Shown piece after piece: positions 32,046-39,926 of a DNA stretch of 64,000 nt. Location of the stretch: contig WYBM01000034.1 in NCBI GenBank assembly GCA_011525915.1, forward strand, positions 50,212 through 114,211. Direction: 5' to 3'. Each line of letters opens with the position of its first letter. Positions within the stretch are counted from its first letter, which is position 1. The notes under the pieces were generated by a model. That model was not told the DNA's origin and searched no databases. It worked only from the letters and a program-made list of their open reading frames with translations. Origin of the DNA: Ardenticatenaceae bacterium (GTDB lineage Bacteria; Chloroflexota; Anaerolineae; Promineifilales; Promineifilaceae). A program made the translations under genes and the position numbers.

Positions 32046-33296
32046 ATGACGATATTAGCGATTGCCTGGAAGGATTTGAGCATCAACTTTCGTGACCGGA
32101 ACGCACTGCTCCTGATGATTGTCGCCCCGCTGGTGATGTCAGCCATTATCGGCGCTGCGTTTGGTAGCTTTTTGTTAGGGGGAGCCGCTCCTTTTGACAA
32201 AATTCCGGTGTTGGTGGTGAATGCCGATGAGGGGACGATGGGTCAGCAATTTGTAGACGCCCTCATGTCTGAAGATATGGCTGATTTGCTGGTGGTAACC
32301 CTGATGAGTGATCTGGCAGTGGCACGGACACAAGTGCAACAAGGGGAAGCACGCGCCGCCATCTACCTGCCGCCTGATTTCACCACGGCCGTACAAGGCA
32401 CAGTCCCTAATGCCCGTCAGAGCCTGGTTCACTTTTATGCCGACCCCAGCGCCACCATAACGCCCAACATCGTGCGGGGCATTGTGGTCCAGTTAGTAAA
32501 TGGGTTTAACGGCGGGGCTATCAGCGCCCAGGTAACAGTTGCGCAGCTCTCAGCCAGTTCAGAGACGTTGGGGACAGCCTTGTTGAACCTGGCACCGGTG
32601 CTAAACACAACGATTGAGGAGGTCTACGGCCGTGATGTCACCGCCATTGAGCTTCACGAAGTGGCCGTGGGTGAAACTGCGGAAGCGGTAGAAATAAGCC
32701 CCTTTGCCTTTTTTGCCCCCAGCATGGGCATTCTCTTCCTGATGTTTGCCATGATGGACACCACCCGCTCCATTTTGGAAGAAGAAAAAGGCGGCACGCT
32801 GTCTCGTCTGCTGACAACCCCTATTTCTCACGGCACATTGTTGGCCGGCAAAGTGGGTGGTGTCTTTTTCTCTGGCATCATTCAGTTTGTACTGTTTGTG
32901 GCGGCGTCACACCTGTTGTTTCAACTCTATTGGGGTCCTTCCATCGCCGGGCTGGCGCTTATGGTGCTGGCCATTGTCACCGCGTACACCGGTTTGGGTA
33001 TGCTGATTGCCGCTTTAGCCCAAAATATCAACCAGGCCGCCATCTTAGGATCCGTTATTTCGCTGGTGTTTGCCGCGTTGGGAGGTAACTTTGTCGCCGC
33101 CCAAAACTTCCCACCCTGGTTAAACCAGCTAAGCAAAATTACCATCAACCGTTGGGGCATAGATGGTTTGATTGATCTGACCATTTACGGCGGTGGTTTG
33201 CCAGATGTATTGGCAGAAGCCGGGGTTTTATTGGGGCTGGGTGTGGCGTTTTTTGCCCTGGCCATGTGGCAATTTAACCGCCGTATTACACACTAA
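32046..33296 (+). CDS. ABC-2 type permease
   Basis: This 416-residue protein has one N-terminal membrane helix (LLLMIVAPLVMSAIIG), a large extracytoplasmic region (about residues 45-220) and five C-terminal helices. The conserved segment EEEKGGTLSRLLTTPISHGT couples to the ATPase. It is the YhgE/YbhS-like layout of export permeases. It starts nine bases after the ATPase stop. Together with the next permease it forms a heterodimeric exporter. Confidence 0.92.
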   Translation: MTILAIAWKDLSINFRDRNALLLMIVAPLVMSAIIGAAFGSFLLGGAAPFDKIPVLVVNADEGTMGQQFVDALMSEDMADLLVVTLMSDLAVARTQVQQGEARAAIYLPPDFTTAVQGTVPNARQSLVHFYADPSATITPNIVRGIVVQLVNGFNGGAISAQVTVAQLSASSETLGTALLNLAPVLNTTIEEVYGRDVTAIELHEVAVGETAEAVEISPFAFFAPSMGILFLMFAMMDTTRSILEEEKGGTLSRLLTTPISHGTLLAGKVGGVFFSGIIQFVLFVAASHLLFQLYWGPSIAGLALMVLAIVTAYTGLGMLIAALAQNINQAAILGSVISLVFAALGGNFVAAQNFPPWLNQLSKITINRWGIDGLIDLTIYGGGLPDVLAEAGVLLGLGVAFFALAMWQFNRRITH

Positions 33297-33306
33297 TATC
33301 AGTTTT

Positions 33307-33388
33307 CAGTCATCAGTGTACAGTTTTCAGTGTTGGCCTATCTCTGGAAATAGTCTGCTGAACACTGAAGACAGACTTCTGATGACTG
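33307..33388. repeat. Snap-back repeat between the two permease genes
   Basis: CAGTCATCAG (33307-33316) pairs perfectly with CTGATGACTG (33379-33388), and TTCAGTGTT with AACACTGAA inside it. Arms are made of CAGT/TCAG words. The two permease genes would be transcribed through it. Third member of the group at 3635 and 27791. Confidence 0.7.
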
Positions 33389-33410
33389 GTACTAGCCAGT
33401 GAGGCATATC

Positions 33411-34637
33411 ATGATACGAAACACAGTAGACATTATGGTCCATTACCTGCGTCTGACGTATGGGGAACGCACAACCCTGCTTTTTCAGTTGGCCATGCCC
33501 CTGTTGTTCACCTTTCTTATTGGGCAGGCCACCGGGGGGTTCAGCAATACGGTCAGCAGCACGGCCGTCAGTTGGACCATCGCGGTTGCCAATGAAGATA
33601 ATGGGAATCTGGGGGCGCTGCTGGTTGAGTTCCTAAAAACAGACCCTACGTTGGCCGTGCATGAAGTAGATGAGACCACGGCCGTGGCCGAAGTCACAGC
33701 GGAAAACGCCGTGGCCGCCCTGGTGATTCCCCCTGACTTTAGCGACACGTTATGGGCTGACCAAACCGTTTCTTTAAGCTTCTACAGTGATCCTCAGAAC
33801 ATACGCACGGTGCAGCCGGTGACCCAAGCAGTGAAAGGGAGCATCAGCCAGCTTGACAGCCTGGTCAAAGCGGCGGCTGTTTCCACAGCAGCGGCAGCGC
33901 AGTTGGGCCTTTTTGAACAAGGGGTCGATCCTCAAACCTACAAAGAGGTGGCCATAAGCAAAGCGCAAAAAGCATGGACAACCCCACCTACGGCCGTGCA
34001 GGTGAACGAAGATGAGATTATCCTCAATGAAGATAACGCCATACCGGACGGCATTAACCAATCGTCACCGGGTATGATGGCCATGTTTGCTACCTTTAGC
34101 ATGATTGGCGGTGCGGCCGTTCTCATTCAAGAGCGGCAGTGGGGTACCTTGCGCCGCCTGGCGGTCATGCCCATCCGCAAAAGCAGCATCATTGGCGGCA
34201 AACTGTCTGGCGTTGTAGCAGCCGGCATTTTGCAGATGTTTATCCTCATTCTGGCCGGGGCGCTGTTGTTTAATGTGGCCTGGGGCCACTCGCCGGCGGC
34301 GCTGGCCGTGATGGTGGTCAGTTTTGCGGTGGCCATGTCGGCATTGGGCATGATGATGGCCGCCCTGGCAAGAACCATGGCCCAGGCCAATGCATTGGGC
34401 ACTGTGTTGGTGCTTTCCATGTCAGCCTTAGGTGGGGCCTGGTGGCCGCTGGAAATTGTGCCCGGCTGGATGCAAACCGTGGGCCGGCTGTCGCCCATTT
34501 ATTGGGCAATGAGTGGCTTCCACGATATTATTACGCGCAGCCTGAGCCTTACGGCCATTTTACCTGAAGCGATAGTTTTGTGGGGCTTTACGGCCGTGTT
34601 TTTGGCTGTTGGTATCTGGCGCTTCACCTATGAATGA
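33411..34637 (+). CDS. ABC-2 type permease, second subunit
   Basis: A protein of about 408 residues with the same layout as the previous gene: N-terminal helix (LLFQLAMPLLFTFLIG), a large outer loop, then a membrane domain with IQERQWGTLRRLAVMPIRKS. The ATG at 33411 has GAGG six bases upstream; a GTG at 33399 is in frame. It differs enough from the first permease to be a true partner and not a recent copy. It is followed directly by the phosphatase gene. Confidence 0.91.
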   Translation: MIRNTVDIMVHYLRLTYGERTTLLFQLAMPLLFTFLIGQATGGFSNTVSSTAVSWTIAVANEDNGNLGALLVEFLKTDPTLAVHEVDETTAVAEVTAENAVAALVIPPDFSDTLWADQTVSLSFYSDPQNIRTVQPVTQAVKGSISQLDSLVKAAAVSTAAAAQLGLFEQGVDPQTYKEVAISKAQKAWTTPPTAVQVNEDEIILNEDNAIPDGINQSSPGMMAMFATFSMIGGAAVLIQERQWGTLRRLAVMPIRKSSIIGGKLSGVVAAGILQMFILILAGALLFNVAWGHSPAALAVMVVSFAVAMSALGMMMAALARTMAQANALGTVLVLSMSALGGAWWPLEIVPGWMQTVGRLSPIYWAMSGFHDIITRSLSLTAILPEAIVLWGFTAVFLAVGIWRFTYE

Positions 34638-34646
34638 GTGGTATCT

Positions 34647-35414
34647 ATGACACTTTTGTTACCTGCAACTGACGACCTTCTGCAATTTGCCCTTGATGCT
34701 GCCTGGCAGGCCGGGCGGGTGACTCTGGGTTACTTTCAAACCGGTGTCAAAGCCCAGAAAAAAGCAGACAATACCCCCCTTACCATTGCCGATCAATTGG
34801 CCGAACAAAAGCTGCGGGAAGTGATCGCCGCCCGTTTTCCAGAGCATGCCATTGTGGGCGAGGAGTACGGCCGCAGCGAGTCAGACTCACCTTATACCTG
34901 GGTGATTGACCCCATCGACGGCACCAAATCATTTGTTAGTGGGGTACCTATCTACGCCAACCTGCTGGCTTTGCTGGATGGTGAAAAAGCAGTGCTGGGA
35001 ATCATCAATCTACCAGCCTTAAATGAGGTAATCTATGCGGTGCGGGGTGGGGGGTGTTATTGGAACGGCCGTCGCTGCCACGTCTCACAAACCAGCGATC
35101 TCCGGGAGGCCGTTTTGCTCACCAGCGGCCTGAATTACTTTCACAGCAAGCAGGCGGCCTGGGATCGCCTGCTCAAAGCAACGTATATTCAGCGCACCTG
35201 GGGTGACGCGTATGGCTATGCCCTCATAGCCACGGGCCGGGCCGACGTCATGGTGGACCCCGGCATGGCGTTATGGGATGCCGCGCCGCTGCAAGTTATT
35301 CTGGAAGAAGCCGGGGGCACATTCACTGATTGGCAGGGAACGGCCACCATTCACAACGGTGAATCGGTAGCTACCAATGGTCTGTTATACAGCCAGGTCA
35401 TGGCCCTGTTATGA
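34647..35414 (+). CDS. hisN: Inositol monophosphatase-family phosphatase, HisN-like
   Basis: This protein of about 255 residues is a Mg2+-dependent sugar/alcohol phosphatase. Metal-site motifs are IVGEEYG and WVIDPIDGTKSFVSGVP, with the third site in GMALWDAAPLQVILEEAGG. The sequence DGTKSFVSGVP is closer to histidinol-phosphatases (HisN) than to inositol phosphatases, so histidine biosynthesis is the preferred reading, although no other his gene is present. The ATG at 34647 is chosen; GTG at 34638 directly abuts the permease stop. It may be co-transcribed with the exporter. Confidence 0.86.
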   Translation: MTLLLPATDDLLQFALDAAWQAGRVTLGYFQTGVKAQKKADNTPLTIADQLAEQKLREVIAARFPEHAIVGEEYGRSESDSPYTWVIDPIDGTKSFVSGVPIYANLLALLDGEKAVLGIINLPALNEVIYAVRGGGCYWNGRRCHVSQTSDLREAVLLTSGLNYFHSKQAAWDRLLKATYIQRTWGDAYGYALIATGRADVMVDPGMALWDAAPLQVILEEAGGTFTDWQGTATIHNGESVATNGLLYSQVMALL

Positions 35415-35455
35415 TGGTCGTGCCGTGGATGTCGGGATAGACTTCGTCAAGCGCC

Positions 35456-35923
35456 ATGTTTACGTCACTAAAAAAACAAAACACGACCGTCACTGGCAAA
35501 CGTAACATTCAAAAAGTCCCTTTTGTTGAGTTATTCGCCGGCCGGCTGCAAGGCGTTGTTTCCAGCGGTTCGGACATTGAGCGTGTGTACGTCTCCTTTT
35601 TTGAGGCTGGGACACTTGACTACTATTGTAGTACCAATAATAATCGGCCGTGCGGCGGCCTGCGCGGCGTTCCTTGCAAGCACCTGCAGTTGTTGGTCAA
35701 AGAAGCAGTTGTCCAATACGGGGTGGAACAGGTGGCCCGCTTTCTGCAAATTCCCGTTGACCTGACTCAAATCAAAAACGAGCAGGACATCTTCAAACGT
35801 TTAAGAGGTTCGCCCACCAAAGAGCCGGCCGCGGAAGTCTTCAGCCGCTTCCTCGCTTACCTGCGTTACCTGGAGCTGGCCCAGGCTGATCAACCTATGC
35901 CCGAAATGAGTTGGTTCGTCTAA
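35456..35923 (+). CDS. SWIM zinc finger protein (N-terminal half of a YehQ-like protein)
   Basis: This 155-residue protein has a Cys/His module (DYYCSTNNNRPCGGLRGVPCKHLQLLVKEA) between residues about 56 and 85. It fits a SWIM-type zinc finger, CxnC...CxH, used for protein or nucleic acid binding. It is followed after six bases by a 466-residue gene in another frame, then VWA, MoxR-ATPase and DUF5682-like genes. In E. coli the SWIM protein YehQ is a single protein of roughly the summed length, so this looks like a natural split or a frame break. A stop codon and a new ATG separate the two. Confidence 0.75.
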   Translation: MFTSLKKQNTTVTGKRNIQKVPFVELFAGRLQGVVSSGSDIERVYVSFFEAGTLDYYCSTNNNRPCGGLRGVPCKHLQLLVKEAVVQYGVEQVARFLQIPVDLTQIKNEQDIFKRLRGSPTKEPAAEVFSRFLAYLRYLELAQADQPMPEMSWFV

Positions 35924-35929
35924 CCTGTG

Positions 35930-37327
35930 ATGGAAGCAATCGCGGCTTTGCAATCCCTCCCCGATGGCGTACGTCAGACCCTGACGTTCACCTCCGGTTT
36001 TGACGCCTGCTTCATCCCCGGCTTTGCCAACCTGGACGGCCGTAGCCTGCAAACCCTACAATCGCTGCCACGTATCTTTGCTGATACGCCACTCAACCAG
36101 CCGCTGACCGAAAGTCTGGCCGCGATCCGGCACAACGAATTTTTGGAACCGCACTTCCTCACCCTGGCTGCGGCCCGGATCGCGCTGCAAGGGGCCCAGT
36201 TCGATGCTTTGCAGCAGCAGGTCTGGGCTGTGCTTTGCCGGCCGCCTATCGCTGAACCAGAATTTCACAGTGACGCGGTGGCTTTGCCCACATCCCAGCA
36301 GACTTGGTTGGAAAGCACCCGCCACTGGTTAATGGAGCTGGCCCTGGCGGGTTTTGCTCGCCTGGAAGCTGGGGTATTAATACCATTCCTGGCCACTTTG
36401 GAGCAGATTCAGGGCGAACCGGCCCTGGCTCGCCTATCGGCCCTATTGACCGGCTTTTTCTATGAACTTCTGGAAGCTGCGCTGGTGACCGACGTGGCCG
36501 ACATTCCCATACGTCGCTGGATGGATTTGTGGTCACAGGCAATGGTCGGCGCCGTAGAGCGGCAACCATCGCCGCCAAGCAGACCCGTTTCTGGGGACCT
36601 GTGCCTGTTCGGATTCGACATCCGCCAACATGCCCATATGGCCAGCCTGGTTGCATGGGGCGCATTAGAGAATGGTAGTCAGGCACAGGTATGTCGCATT
36701 ACGCTGTCGGCTTACAAAGTGGGCACAATCAGCGGCGACGAGGTCTGGCTGCTTTTCCCACAGGCGGCGCTGCTGCTGGAGGCAGTGGCCCAGCGGCGGG
36801 CACTGCGCCTGGACGCAGCGCCGCTGCTACCAGGCGGTGACCTGCTTTGGGATGGTCGCGTGACCTTGGGTGGTAAAGTGGATCCAATAGCTACCGCTGC
36901 TCGCTGGTTTGCACCCACCGCGCCGCAGCCGCCTGCACCCGGCCGTCTTTTGCCGGTCGACCGTCACCCGGTGCAGCTGGCTGAACCAATCTTCCTGGAA
37001 AATTATGCCGTCCAGCATGCAGACGGCCGTTTGCAGTTGGAGTGGGGCGCCGGCCTTTTTTTACCGTTGGCAATGGAGCGTATCAACCCGTTGACCGGAT
37101 TGACGACCGACCTATTGGTCCATTCTCACCAACTTTTTGGCCTGCTGCGTTTTGACGCTGACCGCTGGTCGGTACAACCTCTGGCTGTTTCCACCCGGAT
37201 GACCAAAGGCAAAGCGCAGACAATTCTAAGTGGAGAAGGCGGTGCGGCACTGCTGAAAAAGCCACCCAAACATAACACAGTCGCCATCTTGCGCGAGCGT
37301 GCTGGCCGCCTGCTACGTGCGCGGTAA
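35930..37327 (+). CDS. Uncharacterised protein of the SWIM/VWA/MoxR locus
   Basis: This protein of about 465 residues has no recognised domain on its own. It has no signal peptide or membrane segment, is rich in Leu and Ala and looks mainly helical. A late segment (RLQLEWGAGLFLPLAMERIN) resembles the C-terminal part of SWIM-locus proteins. The position directly after the SWIM gene suggests it is the C-terminal half of a YehQ-like protein. ATG at 35930 or GTG at 35927 are possible starts. The VWA gene follows nine bases after its stop, so the five genes form one operon. Confidence 0.7.
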   Translation: MEAIAALQSLPDGVRQTLTFTSGFDACFIPGFANLDGRSLQTLQSLPRIFADTPLNQPLTESLAAIRHNEFLEPHFLTLAAARIALQGAQFDALQQQVWAVLCRPPIAEPEFHSDAVALPTSQQTWLESTRHWLMELALAGFARLEAGVLIPFLATLEQIQGEPALARLSALLTGFFYELLEAALVTDVADIPIRRWMDLWSQAMVGAVERQPSPPSRPVSGDLCLFGFDIRQHAHMASLVAWGALENGSQAQVCRITLSAYKVGTISGDEVWLLFPQAALLLEAVAQRRALRLDAAPLLPGGDLLWDGRVTLGGKVDPIATAARWFAPTAPQPPAPGRLLPVDRHPVQLAEPIFLENYAVQHADGRLQLEWGAGLFLPLAMERINPLTGLTTDLLVHSHQLFGLLRFDADRWSVQPLAVSTRMTKGKAQTILSGEGGAALLKKPPKHNTVAILRERAGRLLRAR

Positions 37328-37336
37328 AGGAGATTT

Positions 37337-38746
37337 ATGGAACCAGACGCCGTTGCTCACCGCCGCCAGATTATTTACTGGCGTTTGCTGACGGCCGTTG
37401 TTGGCTTTGGTGAACAAGGGGCTGGCTTCGAGCACATGGCCCTGGAATTAACCCGCGAATTGGACTTGCCCGAGCTGCTGCTGGACCCGCGCATCGCCAT
37501 TGACACCCTGCTGCAACGCTATCCTGAACTGGAAGCTGACTTTCACCAGGTTCAGCAACAGCCAAAAGGAAACAACGCACCAGGTGGCGACGAAGCACCA
37601 CCGGCCGCCGGAGTTAAGACAGACAGCCTGCGCCACGCCCTGATCTTCTCTAAGCTCCTGCTGAACGTGCTTGGCCCCAACACCCAGACTACTATCGTCA
37701 CTGCCCAGCAATATGCCCAGTGGCTGCAAGATGTTGGCCACCTGGAACGGGCTTGTGGCTTTGTTCCCGGCGGGCTGCGGGGGAAAGGGCAGCATGATGG
37801 GACGGCCGGCGCCGGCCAGGGTAGTAGCAGCGAAACCTTTGTTTCTGAAGAACAACTGCGAGCGGCATTAAAAGAGATGGAGGGCGACCTGATCAAACGG
37901 ATGGCCCTACGCGAGATTTTGCAGAACAATCAGCTGGCCGCCAACCTGACCCCTTCTATGCCTCTCGTCGAGCAATTATTGCGTGATAAGGCCCACCTTT
38001 CCGGCACAGCGCTGGCGAACGCCAGGCGACTGATCCGTCAATACGTAGACGAACTGACCGAGATCCTTAAGCTCCAAGTGCATCAGGCGTCCTCTGGCAA
38101 GATTGACTACACTGTGCCTCCCAAGCAGGTTTTTCGTAACCTGGACTTCAAGCGAACCCTCTGGAAAAACCTAACCAACTGGAACCCCGACGACCGACAA
38201 CTCTACGTAGATCGGCTGTATTATCATCGTACCGCCCGTAAAAAGAGGCCCACCCGCATGATCGTTGTCGTAGACCAGTCTGGCTCGATGGTAGACGCGA
38301 TGGTGCAATGCACGATTCTGGCCTCTATTTTTGCGGCCATACCCAACGTAGATGTGCACCTGCTGGCCTTCGATACCCGTGTTCTTGACCTTACCCCCTG
38401 GGTCCATGATCCGTTTGAGGTGCTGCTGCGCACCGAGTTGGGAGGGGGAACCCACATCTACCAGGCTTTACTGGAAGCCGCCCCAAAAATCCGGGAACCA
38501 CGTCACACAGCCCTGGTGCTGATTTCTGACTTTTATGAAGGAGGCAGCAATCAGGTGCTTTTTGATCACATCAAGGCCCTCAAACATTCGGGGGTTCATT
38601 TCATTCCCGTTGGGGCTATGACCAGTTCCGGCTATTTCAGTGTCAACGATTGGTTCCGTACCCGTCTGAAGGACCTGGGTACGCCTATTTTGGCCGGCAG
38701 CCCGAAGAAGTTAATTGAGGCGTTGAAGAAGGTTATTGTTGTCTAG
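37337..38746 (+). CDS. VWA domain protein (YehP-like)
   Basis: This 469-residue protein has a helical N-terminal part and a C-terminal VWA domain. The MIDAS motif is VVDQSGSMVDAM (D-x-S-x-S) near residue 313, with later metal-site elements GGGTHIY and LVLISDFYEGG. VWA proteins of this kind work as partners of MoxR AAA+ ATPases, which load or remodel targets through the VWA. AAAGGAGA precedes the ATG. The neighbour order SWIM-VWA-MoxR-DUF5682 is that of a known but little studied group of loci. Confidence 0.92.
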   Translation: MEPDAVAHRRQIIYWRLLTAVVGFGEQGAGFEHMALELTRELDLPELLLDPRIAIDTLLQRYPELEADFHQVQQQPKGNNAPGGDEAPPAAGVKTDSLRHALIFSKLLLNVLGPNTQTTIVTAQQYAQWLQDVGHLERACGFVPGGLRGKGQHDGTAGAGQGSSSETFVSEEQLRAALKEMEGDLIKRMALREILQNNQLAANLTPSMPLVEQLLRDKAHLSGTALANARRLIRQYVDELTEILKLQVHQASSGKIDYTVPPKQVFRNLDFKRTLWKNLTNWNPDDRQLYVDRLYYHRTARKKRPTRMIVVVDQSGSMVDAMVQCTILASIFAAIPNVDVHLLAFDTRVLDLTPWVHDPFEVLLRTELGGGTHIYQALLEAAPKIREPRHTALVLISDFYEGGSNQVLFDHIKALKHSGVHFIPVGAMTSSGYFSVNDWFRTRLKDLGTPILAGSPKKLIEALKKVIVV

Positions 38747-38755
38747 GAGATAAAC

Positions 38756-39901
38756 ATGGTTGATTCAAAAGAAAATGGCATCCAGGACGAGACAATTCTA
38801 CGACAGCCAGCCGAAATCAAATACCATGAGGAACTGGAGTATCTGGCCTCGATCGATCGAGGCCCCCGCCCGTTTTCCTGGCGCCTCTCTCCTCGGCTGG
38901 TTCGGGCCTTCGTCCTGGGTAGTGTCCCCTCGGACAAGCTTGACCGGCCCATCGTTCAAAAATGGTATGGAGATACCGCCATTGCCGAACAGGCTATTGT
39001 TACCCTGGCTTCTGACCGGGGCTTATTGCTCATCGGCGACCCCGGCACGGGCAAAAGCTGGCTGGCCGAATTGCTGGCGGCCGCTATTTGTGGCAATTCC
39101 ACCTACGTTGTCCAAGGCACGGCTGGCACGACTGAAGACCAGATAAAATACTCTTGGAATGTGGCCATGGTCATTGCCGCTGGACAATCTCGCCAATCTC
39201 TCATCCCCTCACCGATCATGACGGCCATGCAGCAGGGGGCCACCGGCCGCTTTGAAGAATTGACCCGCTGCACCTCTGATGTGCAGGATGCCCTTATTTC
39301 TATTTTGAGCGAGAAGTACGTATCCATTCCTGAATTGAAAACGGATAACGTTGTTTTTGCCCGGCCGGGCTTTAACATCATTGCTACGGCTAACAGCCGT
39401 GACCGGGGAGTGAACGAGCTCTCGGCCGCCCTCAAACGTCGCTTCAACTTTGTCCACATACCGGTTGTGACTAATCAGAAAGCAGAGAAAGCGATCATCC
39501 TCTTCCGTACCCAAGACCTGTTGGCCCGGCACGGGTTTGCCATTGATATCCCGCCCACGCTGTTGGATATCTTGCTGCAAACCTTCAGCGACTTGCGCCA
39601 GGCCGGCAGCGTAGCGACGGCCGAAGACCAACGCCTTGAGTCGGCCCTTTCGACAGCTGAACAGATCGGCATTCTGGAAGACGCCATCTTGCACAGCCAC
39701 TTCTTTGGTTCCACCAAACTGCAGGCGGATATCCTCGGCCGTTCGCTGGTGGGCACACTGGTGCGCCGCCTGCCGGAAGACGTGTCCATCCTGAACAAAT
39801 TCTGGCACGGTGTTGTTGAAAAGCACGGCGAGAAGCACAAAGGGGAGTGGCAGGCGTTTGCCGAAGGAGGCAAAGCTGGCATGGGAATCATGAAGCGATA
39901 G
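38756..39901 (+). CDS. MoxR-family AAA+ ATPase (YehL-like)
   Basis: This 381-residue ATPase has Walker A LIGDPGTGKSWLAELLAA, a sensor region FNIIATANSRDRGVNELSAA, and the arginine-finger area LKRRFNFVHIPVV. The insertion VQDALISILSEKYVSIPELK is typical of MoxR/RavA-like proteins, which use ATP to remodel protein complexes with VWA partners. AGGAGA lies before the ATG. It is encoded nine bases after the VWA gene. Substrate unknown. Confidence 0.94.
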   Translation: MVDSKENGIQDETILRQPAEIKYHEELEYLASIDRGPRPFSWRLSPRLVRAFVLGSVPSDKLDRPIVQKWYGDTAIAEQAIVTLASDRGLLLIGDPGTGKSWLAELLAAAICGNSTYVVQGTAGTTEDQIKYSWNVAMVIAAGQSRQSLIPSPIMTAMQQGATGRFEELTRCTSDVQDALISILSEKYVSIPELKTDNVVFARPGFNIIATANSRDRGVNELSAALKRRFNFVHIPVVTNQKAEKAIILFRTQDLLARHGFAIDIPPTLLDILLQTFSDLRQAGSVATAEDQRLESALSTAEQIGILEDAILHSHFFGSTKLQADILGRSLVGTLVRRLPEDVSILNKFWHGVVEKHGEKHKGEWQAFAEGGKAGMGIMKR

Positions 39902-39926
39902 TAAGGCGAAAGTGGATTAGCCCGTT

